Made by a program: the position numbers and the translations under genes | Notes under the pieces: model-generated | Database searches by the model: none | Told to the model about the DNA's origin: nothing | Seen by the model: only the letters and a program-made list of their open reading frames with translations | Shown: piece after piece, positions 27,163 through 36,022 of the stretch | Layout: each line of letters opens with the position of its first letter | Numbering within the stretch: the first letter of the stretch is position 1 | From: an uncultured Paracoccaceae bacterium | GTDB lineage: Bacteria; Pseudomonadota; Alphaproteobacteria; Rhodobacterales; Rhodobacteraceae | Assembly (NCBI GenBank): GCA_947501355.1 | Contig: CANMVA010000002.1 | Span: 124,001-188,000, forward strand | Length of the DNA stretch: 64,000 bases | Direction of reading: 5' to 3'

Positions 27163-27846
27163 ATGGGCGGCATTGCCGAAACCTTCAAGAAAATTGAACG
27201 CCGCATGCGCAAAGCGGTGCGCGGCGACATGGACTCTGCCTCTGGTCGGCGCAAGGCGCGGCTGCAGTATCACGTCTTTGATCACGCCTTCCTGCGCGTC
27301 TTCTGGACGAATTTCGATCAGGTGGCCGAGGGTGTTTACCGCTCCAACCAGCCGACCTTCGCGCGGTTTGCGCGCTATAAGAAACTCGGTGTGAAGTCGG
27401 TTCTGAACCTGCGCGGTGCCAGCCTTGAAAGCCCCTATCAATTCGAGCGAGAGACCTGCGAAAAGCTGGGCCTCAAGCTGGTCAACGCCAAGATCTACGC
27501 CCGTAAAGCCGCCGGTCGCGATGAGCTGCTCCACCTGATCGAGTGCTTTCGCACCATCGAAAAACCCTTCCTGATGCATTGCAAATCAGGGGCGGACCGG
27601 GCCGGCTTTGCCTCGGTGCTCTATCTGATGGTGATCGAGGGTAAATCGCTGGAAGAGGCGCGCAAGCATCTGTCCGCGCGCTACATCCACTTCAAATGGA
27701 CCAAGACCGGGATCGTCGATCATATCTTTGATATGTATGAAGACTTCAACGCCCATACGCCGATATCGATCGAGGAATGGATCGCCACCGTCTACGACAA
27801 GGGCGAAGCGAATCGCTCTTTCGCGAAGCTGCGCGGGGCGGCCTAG
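27163..27846 (+). CDS. Dual-specificity/tyrosine phosphatase family protein
   Basis: A 227-residue protein with the cysteine-phosphatase loop HCKSGADRAG (HCx5R, about residues 139-148) and a preceding VKSVLNLRGAS strand typical of the DSP/PTP fold. It has no signal peptide. The substrate is unknown; similar alphaproteobacterial proteins are annotated only as tyrosine phosphatases. ATG at 27163 starts the conserved part; the upstream frame overlaps the divergent aminotransferase start and is not conserved-looking. Its 3' end overlaps the convergent glycosyltransferase gene by 4 bp. Confidence 0.85.
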   Translation: MGGIAETFKKIERRMRKAVRGDMDSASGRRKARLQYHVFDHAFLRVFWTNFDQVAEGVYRSNQPTFARFARYKKLGVKSVLNLRGASLESPYQFERETCEKLGLKLVNAKIYARKAAGRDELLHLIECFRTIEKPFLMHCKSGADRAGFASVLYLMVIEGKSLEEARKHLSARYIHFKWTKTGIVDHIFDMYEDFNAHTPISIEEWIATVYDKGEANRSFAKLRGAA

Positions 27847-28523
27847 CGGCGGCGGTAGGCCTTGGCCAGTTTCTCGGGATCGGCGCCCAGAAGATAGCGC
27901 ACCAGTGTCACCAGATTTCGCCAGCCCCGGCGCACCCAGCCGCCTTGCAGATACCGCTCCGCCCCGGTCAGTGCGGTAAAGCCCAAAGGGGACAGCTGCC
28001 CTCTCATGGCCTGCGCCATGGCCACGTCCTCCATCAGCGGAATATCCGGGTAGCCCCCCGCCGCGTCATAGGCCGCGCGGCTGATCAGCAGGCCCTGATC
28101 TCCATAAGGCAGGCCGAAAACCCGCGACCGCAGGTTCGCCCAGCCCGCCACAAAGCGCGGCGCAAACCCGTTTGCCCGAAAGCGCAATTGGCCATAGCCC
28201 ACGCGACCCTCGGCCATCGCGTTTTGCACCGCGGCACACCAGCCAGGCTCCAACACCGTATCAGCGTGCAAGACCAGCACCCAAGGACCCCCACTGGCCG
28301 CCACTCCGCGGCGCAATTGCCCGCCGCGCCCCGGCGCACCTGTCACGACCTTTGCGCCTGCCGTCTCGGCCAGACGCACAGTGCCATCGGTGGAGCCGCC
28401 GTCGGACACCACCACCTCCCGGATCACCCCGGCCTGCAATCCTTCCATCAGGCTGGCCAATGTCGCGGCCAAGTCCGCCTCGGCATTCAGGGTCGGGATG
28501 ATGATCGACAGCGGCGCGCGCAT
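27843..28523 (-). CDS. Family 2 glycosyltransferase (TIGR04283-like)
   Basis: A 226-residue GT-A fold glycosyltransferase. The nucleotide-sugar site is LSIIIPTLNAE at the N-terminus, EVVVSDGGSTDGT follows near residue 36, and LVLHADTVLEPGW is the DxD-type region near residue 83. GLPYGDQGLLISRAAYDAAG and YPDIPLMEDV match the TIGR04283 subgroup. There is no membrane helix except a weak C-terminal one, so it is cytosolic or peripheral. The acceptor is unknown. It is divergent from ygfZ, 63 bp apart. Confidence 0.85.
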   Translation of the reverse strand: MRAPLSIIIPTLNAEADLAATLASLMEGLQAGVIREVVVSDGGSTDGTVRLAETAGAKVVTGAPGRGGQLRRGVAASGGPWVLVLHADTVLEPGWCAAVQNAMAEGRVGYGQLRFRANGFAPRFVAGWANLRSRVFGLPYGDQGLLISRAAYDAAGGYPDIPLMEDVAMAQAMRGQLSPLGFTALTGAERYLQGGWVRRGWRNLVTLVRYLLGADPEKLAKAYRRR

Positions 28524-28586
28524 GACAGCCTTTCTGATTGAGCCTTGCCCCCCTATATGTCACCTCAAGCGGAAAGGGGATGGGCC

Positions 28587-29321
28587 ATGACCACAGATCG
28601 CAGCATTTTCAGCGTGACCGGCAGCGACCGCGAAGCGTTTCTACAAGGGCTGGTCACCAATGACGTCGCGAAGCTGAAAGACGGCCTTGTTTATGCGGCC
28701 TTACTGACCCCACAGGGCAAGTATCTGGCGGATTTCTTTTTGGTGCCCGCCGAGGATGCAATCCTGATCGACATCAAGACCGGGATTGCAGCCGCGACGA
28801 TGCAACGCCTGACAATGTATAAACTGCGCGCCAATGTGCAGATTGCCGAAAGCCCGCTCAAAGTCGGCTGTGGCACGGGCTCGATGCCCGACGGCGCGTT
28901 CCGCGACCCTCGTCACGAGGCGCTTGGCTGGCGACATTACGCAGAAACGCCGCAAAGCGACGACACCGACTGGACCGCCCTACGCGTCACTCACCAAATT
29001 CCAGAGACGGGTGTTGAGCTTTCACCAGACACCTACATCCTTGAGGTCGGATTTGAGAACTTGAACGGCGTCGACTTTCGCAAAGGCTGCTATGTCGGTC
29101 AGGAAGTCACAGCCCGCATGAAGCACAAAACCGAATTGCGCAAAGGACTGGCGCAAGTGGCGATCTCTGGCGACGCGGCAACCGGCGCAGACATCACCAA
29201 AGATGGTAAACCCGTGGGCACCTTGCTTAGCCGCGCCGGAGACAAAGCGTTAGCCTATCTGCGCTTTGACCGCGCCGACGGCACCTTAGTAGCAGACGCT
29301 GCAACCCTGCACCGCCTCTAA
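28587..29321 (+). CDS. ygfZ: YgfZ-type folate-binding protein
   Basis: A 244-residue GcvT-related protein with the YgfZ signature KGCYVGQEVTARMKHKT near residue 167. YgfZ/COG0354 proteins bind tetrahydrofolate and help assemble or repair certain iron-sulfur enzymes such as MiaB. FLQGLVTNDVAKL near the N-terminus is the usual start region. ATG at 28587 is preceded by GGAAAGGGGA. It is shorter than E. coli YgfZ (326 residues), as is usual in alphaproteobacteria. Confidence 0.9.
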   Translation: MTTDRSIFSVTGSDREAFLQGLVTNDVAKLKDGLVYAALLTPQGKYLADFFLVPAEDAILIDIKTGIAAATMQRLTMYKLRANVQIAESPLKVGCGTGSMPDGAFRDPRHEALGWRHYAETPQSDDTDWTALRVTHQIPETGVELSPDTYILEVGFENLNGVDFRKGCYVGQEVTARMKHKTELRKGLAQVAISGDAATGADITKDGKPVGTLLSRAGDKALAYLRFDRADGTLVADAATLHRL

Positions 29322-29445
29322 GTTTCGCTTTTTCACAATATCCATCTCAACCCAGACAAGGCGCACAACATCACATCGTTGAGCGACCCGCGTTCCAGCT
29401 GCGCCAAATCAAAACGAAATGTGCGCGCAGGCGCGCTCCGCTGGA

Positions 29446-30009
29446 TTACGCCCGCTCGGAATATTCCATCGTCTCGGTGTTCACGACGATATCCTCATCC
29501 TGCCCCACGAATGGCGGCACCATAACCTTCACGCCATTGTCCAACACCGCAGGCTTGAAACTATTGGCCGCTGTCTGGCCCTTCACAACCGGCTCCGTCT
29601 CGACAACTTTGCAGGTAACTTTCTGTGGCAACGTCGCGTTCAAAGCCTCGGATTCGTAATATTCAATCGTGATCGTCATGCCATCTTGCAAAAAAGGCCG
29701 CCGATCCCCGAGGATTTCGGAAGGCAACTCGATCTGCTCATAGGTTTCATTATCCATGAAGACGAGCATACCGTCATTTTCATACAAGAACTGCTGGTCT
29801 TTCTGCTCAAGCCGCACGCGCTCGACCTTATCAGCGGACCGAAACCGCTCATTCAGCTTGGAACCATTGCGCAGGTTGCGGAGTTCTACTTGTGCAAATG
29901 CCCCGCCTTTTCCGGGCTTTACATGATCAACCTTAACCGCGCCCCACAGGCCGCCATTATGTTCAAGCACGTTTCCGATGCGAATTTCGTTTCCGTTAAT
30001 TTTGGGCAT
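29446..30009 (-). CDS. efp: Translation elongation factor P
   Basis: A 187-residue protein with three beta-barrel domains that helps ribosomes through polyproline stretches. The N-terminal loop KPGKGGAF near residues 30-37 carries the lysine that is modified in many bacteria. The C-terminal region has the family tail [22 protein letters not shown] at 30009 ([12 protein letters not shown]) is the conserved start; the frame continues upstream into noncoding-looking sequence. Confidence 0.96.
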   Translation of the reverse strand: MPKINGNEIRIGNVLEHNGGLWGAVKVDHVKPGKGGAFAQVELRNLRNGSKLNERFRSADKVERVRLEQKDQQFLYENDGMLVFMDNETYEQIELPSEILGDRRPFLQDGMTITIEYYESEALNATLPQKVTCKVVETEPVVKGQTAANSFKPAVLDNGVKVMVPPFVGQDEDIVVNTETMEYSERA

Positions 30010-30112
30010 GTCACAAACCTGGCAAAAGGTTGAAGAGAAGATGACTGAGCCTATATCTTGTGTGGTTAACGCCCGCAAGGGAGCGAATACGGGGGGTTTT
30101 TCGGAGGTAGTC

Positions 30113-30127
30113 ATGCAATTTTTGCAT
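30113..30127. promoter_or_regulatory. ATGCAA palindrome upstream of a conserved small gene
   Basis: Perfect 6-bp arms ATGCAA and TTGCAT are separated by 3 bp, with a further GCAT-containing run just downstream. It lies between the divergent efp and the 104-residue protein gene and may be an operator or a promoter element. No binder can be named. Confidence 0.3.
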
Positions 30128-30220
30128 AGATGGTATGCATCAAACGGCTATCCGAATCGCTGAATTTCGGTCATAACGACCGGCACGCCCAAATCGCAAG
30201 AGCAACAATAAGGATACGGA

Positions 30221-30535
30221 ATGAAAGATTTCGTCGACGGCACCGCCTTCAATAACGAACAGGGCAATCGCGCTCGCAAATTGTTCGCAGCTGTTGTGCT
30301 GGCCGCTTTGGATGATGCCATTGCGGATGACAAGAAATATGGCAACGGGCCTGAACAGATCGCGCGCTGGGCACGCTCGCGTGACGGCCGCGAGGTTTTG
30401 TCCTGCGCTGGCATCGACCCCAATGAACGTGTCGTGGAAGGTCTGATGGAGTTCGTGTCCAAAGGCGTGCGCACGTCGGTCGCACTCAGCCGTGAAGAAA
30501 GCGAACGCCGCAGTCAACAGGCCGAAGCTGCCTAA
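30221..30535 (+). CDS. Conserved Rhodobacteraceae small protein (DUF6280-like)
   Basis: A 104-residue soluble protein, mainly helical, with an invariant-looking core (NRARKLFAAVVLAALDDAI, then GRDGREVL-like SRDGREVLSCAGIDP). I believe it corresponds to the DUF6280 family that is common in Rhodobacterales; the function is unknown. An AAGGA site lies 6 bp before the ATG, and a strong terminator follows the stop, so it is a single-gene transcript. It could be a DNA- or RNA-associated protein given its basic/helical middle, but nothing proves that. Confidence 0.7.
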   Translation: MKDFVDGTAFNNEQGNRARKLFAAVVLAALDDAIADDKKYGNGPEQIARWARSRDGREVLSCAGIDPNERVVEGLMEFVSKGVRTSVALSREESERRSQQAEAA

Positions 30536-30562
30536 CTTACTGCATATGCTGCCAGATTAAGG

Positions 30563-30591
30563 AAACGCGGTCCGGGGGGCCGCGTTTTTTT
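30563..30591 (+). terminator. Rho-independent terminator
   Basis: A GC-rich stem AACGCGG (30564-30570) pairs with CCGCGTT (30580-30586), with additional inner pairing, and is followed by a run of T residues. It lies 28 bp after the stop of the 104-residue protein gene and marks the end of that transcript. It touches the 3' end of the convergent membrane protein gene. Confidence 0.8.
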
Positions 30592-31165
30592 ATGCGCCAA
30601 ACATCAGGGACCACATGATGATCGGCGCAGCCTGTGCGACCATAAGGGCCGCGATGCCGATGCGTGGCCACAGGTCCGGAAACCGCCGCCACAGCACAAC
30701 GCTCAGCGCCAAGCAGGCCGCGATCTCGATCACACTGACCAGACCGCCGTAATGGTTTGGGTCCCAATAGCTGACCGGGCTTTCAAAGACCCAATCGCTC
30801 ACAGGCCAGAAATGCGCGCGCCCATCGTCATGGTGGAGCGGAAAATCAAACGCCAGATGAAGCAAGGCCGCGCCGGTCAGCGCGACAGCCCAAGCCGATT
30901 TTCGCCACAGGGCCAGCGCCAAGAGCGCGCCCCAGATCAGAAAACTGTTGTCGATCTGAAAGATCGTCTGCCATGTCTGCGAATAGTAAAGATCGCGAAA
31001 GACCGTCTCCGGCTCGATCCCCAGCACGAAAATTGCACTTCCCGCCAGCAGGTAAAGCGACAGGTCCGGCAAAAGCGCGCCTGTCAGGGCTGCCGCCGTC
31101 ACGGCCCCTTGACCCCGCTTTGAGAAGGCCGCCAGCCCGAAGATCAGATGTGCAGGCGTGTTCAT
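30590..31165 (-). CDS. Integral membrane protein resembling YdjM-type metal-dependent hydrolases
   Basis: A 191-residue protein with about four to five membrane segments. [13 protein letters not shown] at the N-terminus and [19 protein letters not shown] near residues 102-120 place His and Asp residues as in YdjM/DUF457-type membrane proteins, proposed to be metal-dependent hydrolases. Activity has not been shown for most members. Its start is 67 bp from the divergent cobQ start. In related genomes such genes are sometimes labelled as cobalamin genes only because of this location. Confidence 0.6.
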   Translation of the reverse strand: MNTPAHLIFGLAAFSKRGQGAVTAAALTGALLPDLSLYLLAGSAIFVLGIEPETVFRDLYYSQTWQTIFQIDNSFLIWGALLALALWRKSAWAVALTGAALLHLAFDFPLHHDDGRAHFWPVSDWVFESPVSYWDPNHYGGLVSVIEIAACLALSVVLWRRFPDLWPRIGIAALMVAQAAPIIMWSLMFGA

Positions 31166-31232
31166 CGCTTCTTCATGGCTTCCCCTCGCCGCGTTCCTTC
31201 GCTACCCCAGACCCTGTAACAGAGGGCGCGCA

Positions 31233-32684
31233 ATGGCAAAGGCAATCATGATCCAGGGGGCGGGCTCGAATGTGGGCAAATCCATGGTCGTGGCGGGTCT
31301 GGCGCGGGCCTATGTCAGACGAGGCCTCTCGGTCGCCCCTTTCAAGCCGCAGAACATGTCCAACAACGCCGCCGTGACAATCGATGGAGGCGAGATAGGT
31401 CGCGCCCAGGCGCTTCAGGCACGCGCTGCGGGGCTTGATCCGGTTGTCGATATGAACCCAGTGCTTCTCAAGCCCGAAAGCGACGTTGGCGCCCAGGTGA
31501 TCCTGCAAGGCCAGCGCTGGGGCACGCTCAAGGCGCGCGACTATGCCAAGGTAAAGCACCAGTTGCTTAGCCCCGCTGTCGAGAGCTTTCGCCGCCTTGC
31601 GGAGGGGCGCGATCTGGTGATCGTTGAAGGGGCCGGCAGCCCAGCCGAGATCAACCTGCGCGAAGGCGACATCGCCAATATGGGCTTTGCCGAGGCCGCG
31701 AACGTGCCTGTCGTACTGGTAGGCGACATTGACCGTGGCGGTGTCATCGCGCAGATCGTCGGCACTCAGGTGATCCTGCCTCAGGCGGATCGCGCGCGTA
31801 TCTGCGCCTTCGCGATCAACAAGTTTCGTGGTGATCCCAGTCTTTTTGACGATGGGTTACAGGCAATAGTCGAGGCGACCGGGTGGCCGTCCCTTGGCGT
31901 GATCCCGTGGTTCTCGGAGGCGTGGCGCTTGCCCGCCGAAGACGTGATGGACATCGCCTCCAGCCGCGGCAGGCGCGTCAAGATCGTGGTTCCTCGCTTG
32001 TCCCGGATCGCCAATTTCGACGATCTGGACCCTCTGGCAGCCGAGCCCGAGGTGTCGGTCGAGATCGTCGAACAAGGCCGCCCCCTGCCCGGCGATGCCG
32101 ATCTAATCCTGATCCCTGGCACCAAAAGCACCATCGCAGATCTGGCGTTTTTCCGCGCACAAGGCTGGGATGTGGACCTGCAGGCCCATATCCGGCGCGG
32201 GGGGCATGTGTTGGGCGTGTGTGGCGGCTATCAGATGCTGGGCCGTGAGATTGAGGATCCCGAAGGGATCGAAGGGCCACCCGCGCGGGTCGCGGGACTT
32301 GGGCATCTTGATATCGCGACCCGTATGACGCCAGAGAAGCGGCTGGCCCTCAGTCAGGCAACCTATAGGCCCAGCGGGCATGATGTCACCGGCTACGAAA
32401 TACATATCGGCGAGACACAAGGGCCTGATTGCGATCACGCATGGCTCGATCTGGGCGGACGACCCGAAGGCGCGGCAACCCGCAGCGGACAGATCAAAGG
32501 GTGCTACCTTCATGGACTGTTCAGCTCTGACCGGTTCCGGCGTGCGTATCTGGAAGGGATCGGGGCGCCGATTGCCGAGACATCCTATGAGGCGACGATC
32601 GAGACGACGCTCGACGCGCTGGCGGAGCATCTTGAGGCGCATCTTGATCTGGATTTGCTCTTGAACCTTGCCGGCGACGTTTAG
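31233..32684 (+). CDS. cobQ: Cobyric acid synthase
   Basis: A 483-residue glutamine-dependent amidotransferase that amidates four carboxyl groups of adenosylcobyrinic acid a,c-diamide in vitamin B12 synthesis. The N-terminal ATP domain has [14 protein letters not shown] and [13 protein letters not shown]. The C-terminal glutaminase domain has [10 protein letters not shown] (catalytic Cys near residue 328) and CYLHGLFSS (His near residue 428). ATG at 31233 gives the conserved MAKAIMIQG start. No other cob gene is adjacent. Two A/T-rich hairpins follow the stop. Confidence 0.96.
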   Translation: MAKAIMIQGAGSNVGKSMVVAGLARAYVRRGLSVAPFKPQNMSNNAAVTIDGGEIGRAQALQARAAGLDPVVDMNPVLLKPESDVGAQVILQGQRWGTLKARDYAKVKHQLLSPAVESFRRLAEGRDLVIVEGAGSPAEINLREGDIANMGFAEAANVPVVLVGDIDRGGVIAQIVGTQVILPQADRARICAFAINKFRGDPSLFDDGLQAIVEATGWPSLGVIPWFSEAWRLPAEDVMDIASSRGRRVKIVVPRLSRIANFDDLDPLAAEPEVSVEIVEQGRPLPGDADLILIPGTKSTIADLAFFRAQGWDVDLQAHIRRGGHVLGVCGGYQMLGREIEDPEGIEGPPARVAGLGHLDIATRMTPEKRLALSQATYRPSGHDVTGYEIHIGETQGPDCDHAWLDLGGRPEGAATRSGQIKGCYLHGLFSSDRFRRAYLEGIGAPIAETSYEATIETTLDALAEHLEAHLDLDLLLNLAGDV

Positions 32685-32688
32685 GATG

Positions 32689-32733
32689 AAAACTCTTTAG
32701 AAGAGTTTTTGGAAAAGTTTTCTGAAAACTTTT
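32689..32733 (+). terminator. Two tandem A/T-rich hairpins after cobQ
   Basis: The first hairpin has arms AAAACTCTT (32689-32697) and AAGAGTTTT (32701-32709) with a TAG loop and a T tail. The second has AAAAGTTTTC (32713-32722) and GAAAACTTTT (32724-32733). Together they form a plausible transcription terminator just after the cobQ stop. The doubled, highly regular design also looks like a dispersed intergenic element. Confidence 0.65.
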
Positions 32734-32761
32734 GAGGCGCGGTAAGCCTGCGCCAGCCGCG

Positions 32762-32833
32762 CCCCGGACCTGATCCGGGGCCTCTCTTTTTCGCGTCGCG
32801 CTCCGCTCGTCGGGCTCCCGGATCGGGTCCGGG
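32762..32833. repeat. Inverted pair of 17-bp GC-rich palindromes
   Basis: One palindrome, CCCGGACCTGATCCGGG, lies at 32763-32779. A second copy on the opposite strand at 32817-32833 differs at one base (CCCGGACCCGATCCGGG read on the minus strand). This type of CCGGA-N-TCCGG palindrome is widely scattered in alphaproteobacterial intergenic DNA. The region 32685-33039 holds no gene; besides these repeats it contains the two hairpins and a CA-rich leader before the next gene. Confidence 0.7.
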
Positions 32834-33039
32834 ACCGGGGAGGTAACGGCACTCACACCACCGTTATCAAAATCACGCAACACTCCGTCACGGGCGTGTG
32901 ATGTGCGTTTGCGCACATATCACAGGATCACCGTGCGCGTTTTCAGATCGCTCCCCCAATGCCATCTCTCTGTCATCGGAAGCGCAAACTTCCAAACACA
33001 CACAACGCAAACACAACACACGCATAAAGGACTACCAAA

Positions 33040-33291
33040 ATGAAATTCGCTCTTATCTCCGCCCTCGTCGTCGCTGCCGCTCCGGCTTTCGCTGACGTCA
33101 CTTCGCCTGCTGAACTCAACGCCGACCACAGCTTTGAAACCTCCTTAGTTGCTTCCAACGATCTGGGTAAGGTCTCCCCTGCTGAGATCGCCGGTGAAGG
33201 CAGCCTCGGCAACGACGTGATCTCGACCCAGAACGTGGACGTTCTGGTTAATCTGGGCGTGACATCGCCTGCTGAGCTGGCCGCGCGCTAA
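33040..33291 (+). CDS. Small secreted protein with three SPAE repeats
   Basis: An 83-residue protein with a clear Sec signal peptide (MKFALISALVVAAAPAFA, cleavage before DVTS). The mature part of about 65 residues contains the motif three times: TSPAEL near residues 21-26, SPAEI near 46-50 and TSPAEL at the C-terminal end. The middle is acidic and Asn-rich. An AAAGGA site lies 7 bp before the ATG, after a C/A-rich leader with repeated CACA and CAAACACA units. The signal peptide and regular motif support a real exported peptide. No family is recognised. Confidence 0.7.
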   Translation: MKFALISALVVAAAPAFADVTSPAELNADHSFETSLVASNDLGKVSPAEIAGEGSLGNDVISTQNVDVLVNLGVTSPAELAAR

Positions 33292-33300
33292 GACATCCCT

Positions 33301-33360
33301 CGCGCCGCTGCCTCTCCCTCGGCGGCGCGGGCTAGCCTGACCTTCACCCCGAGGCAGGCT
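33301..33360 (+). terminator. Two hairpins after the SPAE-repeat gene
   Basis: CGCGCCGC (33301-33308) pairs with GCGGCGCG (33322-33329), and AGCCTG (33334-33339) pairs with CAGGCT (33355-33360). The first stem is strong but lacks a T tract, so it may act as an mRNA stabiliser or a Rho-dependent end instead of an intrinsic terminator. The rest of the 199-bp gap to the popZ-like gene shows no coding signal. Confidence 0.4.
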
Positions 33361-33490
33361 ACAAAACAACGCACGCAACCGCCGCGCTCCCTGCTTCACG
33401 GATGGGTCGACTGACCATAAAGAAGTGCGTTGTGGAAAACCGGTTCCCGTCCGCAAACGCGGGGGCCAGTTTTTTCATGCGACGAAAGGA

Positions 33491-34381
33491 TTAGTCGAAG
33501 TCTTTGCTGTCCATGATCCGGTGAATCTCCCGACGCACCAGCTTGCGGACGTTGCGCGTGATCCGCGCGCCAAGCGCGCCTTGAAGCTCTTGTCGGACCA
33601 GTTCCGAGACCATTTCGCGCAAGGCCTCTTCGTCCAGCATCGCATCGTCTTCCGTCGCGAAACCTTCAAACACATCATCAGATGCCTCAGAGACATCCTC
33701 TTCAATCTCTTCTTCCGCCTCAAGCACCGGGTCTTGGGCGGGTGCTGAGACAGGGACTTCCTCAGCCTCGACCGTTTCCCAGATGTCGGACACGCTGGAC
33801 GACAGGGCGGATGGCGTGTTCTCATCGCTGTCATCCAAACCGTCGGGATCCCAGCTTTCCTCTTGCTGTGCGACGGCGGATTCAAGCTCTGCAATACGCA
33901 GTTCCAGAGGGTCGGTTGCGGCAGCGGCGCTCATCTCGATAATTTCGGCGTCATGCTCGTCAAGGGGGACATCCTCGAACATCGGTGCATCGGGAGCATC
34001 GTCGGTCTGGGAGTCGTCTGTGGCAGCATCTTCAGCACCCGCGACGGGCGTATCCTCGACCTCATAGCTGTCATTCGCCTCGTCAAAGAGGCTGACAGTG
34101 TCCTCCTCAAGCGCGGCGTTTTCGTCGAAATCTCTCAGATCATCATCGGACAGCGTATCGTTGTAAGAGGAGACCCCGTCCAGCGACTCGCCCTCATTGA
34201 TGTCCTTTTGCGGGTCTGTGTCGGCCTCCTGAACTCGGAAATCAGGGGTCAAAACCAGACGCTCGGATGTCTCTTGAGCCGCGGAAGGGCCTTTTTCAGA
34301 AGGGCGCGGGTCATCGGACACCAGTTTCCTGATCGACGACAGCACGTCTTCGATTTCGACATTCGTTACCGGATCGGACAT
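33491..34381 (-). CDS. popZ: PopZ-like (DUF2497) cell-pole organising protein
   Basis: A 296-residue, very acidic protein. The N-terminal NVEIEDVLSSIRKLVSDD matches the short helix that starts DUF2497/PopZ proteins. The central 200 residues are rich in Asp and Glu and likely disordered. The C-terminal helices, ALREMVSELVRQELQGALGA and then RKLVRREIHRIMDS, match the oligomerisation region. In Caulobacter, PopZ forms a polar matrix that anchors the centromere-binding protein. The order pcm-tolC-DUF2497 seen here agrees with my recollection of other alphaproteobacteria. The acidic linker is much longer than in Caulobacter PopZ. Confidence 0.75.
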   Translation of the reverse strand: MSDPVTNVEIEDVLSSIRKLVSDDPRPSEKGPSAAQETSERLVLTPDFRVQEADTDPQKDINEGESLDGVSSYNDTLSDDDLRDFDENAALEEDTVSLFDEANDSYEVEDTPVAGAEDAATDDSQTDDAPDAPMFEDVPLDEHDAEIIEMSAAAATDPLELRIAELESAVAQQEESWDPDGLDDSDENTPSALSSSVSDIWETVEAEEVPVSAPAQDPVLEAEEEIEEDVSEASDDVFEGFATEDDAMLDEEALREMVSELVRQELQGALGARITRNVRKLVRREIHRIMDSKDFD

Positions 34382-34478
34382 TGTTTATCCTGCTTTGGCC
34401 TCGGCTCAACTTTAGCCGCAGCGGCAGGCTCAGACAACCGGTGATGAAAATTGTGCAGAGTTTTCCACGCCAGCGGAG

Positions 34479-35855
34479 TTAATCGCGGTTCAACGCCCGC
34501 AGCACCTTGTCCAATTGCTGCCCCTGACGGCTGGTATAGGTCGGCGCATTCTTCACCGCGTTGTAATATGCAGCAGGATCATAGGCTTGCACGTTCAGGT
34601 TGAGGTGATCTGCAGTCAGCAGCCCCATGGAGGACAGCACCGTATAGGCCGCCACGGTTTCCTCGGTGGCTGCACTGACAGCGCTGGCACGGGCATCCAG
34701 AAGCTCCTGCTCGGCGTTGAGCACGTCCAGCGTCGTGCGCGCACCCAGCGTCGCCTCTTCGCGCACGCCGTTGAACGCAACCTGTGCGGCCCTGATCTGA
34801 CGCGCAACTGCTTGACGGTTGGCCGTGGCCGAGCGCAGCCGCGCGAACGCATTGCCCACGCCCTGACTGATCTGATCGCTGACAATATGCACATTGGCGC
34901 GGGAGGCCACGGCACGTTGTTGCGCCTGACGGATCAGCGAGCTCAGCTCGCCACCGCGATAAATCGGACCGCCGAAATTCAGCGACAGCGTTTCGGTGCC
35001 AAGGAAATCCTCGTCGTCCCATGATGCAGTGCCCTGCGCGCTAAGCGTCGGCTTGAGCGCCGCCCGCGCGACCCCGATATTCAGATCAGCGGCGGCCACT
35101 TCATGTTGGGCCTGTTGCAGATCCGGATGTCCGGTGAGCGCGATCCGCTTCGCCTCAGCCTCGGAACTGGCAGTTTGTGGCAAACGCTGCGGCGCAACCA
35201 GACGACCCGGCAAGCGCCCGACAACATTCAGATATTCCTCGCGTGCGATGTCGAGATTGCCCCGTGCCAAAGCCAGCTCTGCCCGGGCCGAGGCCAAACG
35301 CGCTTCGGCCTGCGCGACATCGGTGCGGGTGACTTCCCCCACCTCGAAACGGTCGCGCGCCGCCCGCAATTCCTGCGTGATCAGGCGCACATTGTTTTGC
35401 CGCAGGGCCAAAATCTCGGAATCGCGACGCACCGACATAAACGCCTCGACCGCGCGGCCGAGGATCGACTGTTCTGCAGAGACGAGGCCCTGACGCGTTG
35501 CCAGGACAAGCTCTTTGCGCGATTCAATTCCCAGCTGACGCCGCCCGGAATCCCACAACACAAGATCAGCGGTCAATTGCACCGTGCCATTGATACTGTC
35601 CTGCCCAAAAGGCTGCGGATTTGTGTAGCGGGTCGAATAAGTCCAGTTGATGATCGGCCGTAAGGCGGACACTGCTTGCGCCACATCCTCGTCGGCGACA
35701 CGCAGCAGCGCGCGCTGCTGATCCAGCAATCCGCTTGTCTCGTAAGCGCTGACCAGCGCATCCGCCAGCGTTTCGGCCTTGGCCACAGCACCGGCGCCCA
35801 TCGCGGCGACAAAGGCTGCCCCCATCACGGTTGACCTGATTACGTTGCGCAGCAT
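34479..35855 (-). CDS. tolC: TolC family outer membrane channel protein
   Basis: A 458-residue outer membrane factor of type I secretion and efflux systems. The signal peptide MLRNVIRSTVMGAAFVAAMG is followed by ETLADALVSAYETSG, the usual start of mature TolC. Two long alpha-helical repeats with AEARLASARAELALARGNL and ATLGARTTLDVLNAEQELLD are clear internal duplicates. The start at 35855 is chosen because a signal peptide and a GAGGAC site occur there; the frame continues 37 codons upstream without such features. It may serve several exporters, possibly including the RND pump about 18 kb away. Confidence 0.93.
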   Translation of the reverse strand: MLRNVIRSTVMGAAFVAAMGAGAVAKAETLADALVSAYETSGLLDQQRALLRVADEDVAQAVSALRPIINWTYSTRYTNPQPFGQDSINGTVQLTADLVLWDSGRRQLGIESRKELVLATRQGLVSAEQSILGRAVEAFMSVRRDSEILALRQNNVRLITQELRAARDRFEVGEVTRTDVAQAEARLASARAELALARGNLDIAREEYLNVVGRLPGRLVAPQRLPQTASSEAEAKRIALTGHPDLQQAQHEVAAADLNIGVARAALKPTLSAQGTASWDDEDFLGTETLSLNFGGPIYRGGELSSLIRQAQQRAVASRANVHIVSDQISQGVGNAFARLRSATANRQAVARQIRAAQVAFNGVREEATLGARTTLDVLNAEQELLDARASAVSAATEETVAAYTVLSSMGLLTADHLNLNVQAYDPAAYYNAVKNAPTYTSRQGQQLDKVLRALNRD

Positions 35856-36022
35856 GCTCTGTCCTCGTTCTTTTGCGCCATCTTCAAAGGCGATCCACGG
35901 AAGCCATGAGACGACTGGATTGTCATGCTTGGCCATGTTGACCATAGCATAGATCATTCCACTCATTTTACTAGAATGATCGGTTCAAAAAATCTTCCCT
36001 AAAATCAATATCTTTCGGCGGG

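Noticed and set aside
32890-33040. CA-rich stretch considered as a CRISPR-like or microsatellite array
   Set aside because: There are no regular repeats and spacers; it is just a biased leader before a small gene.
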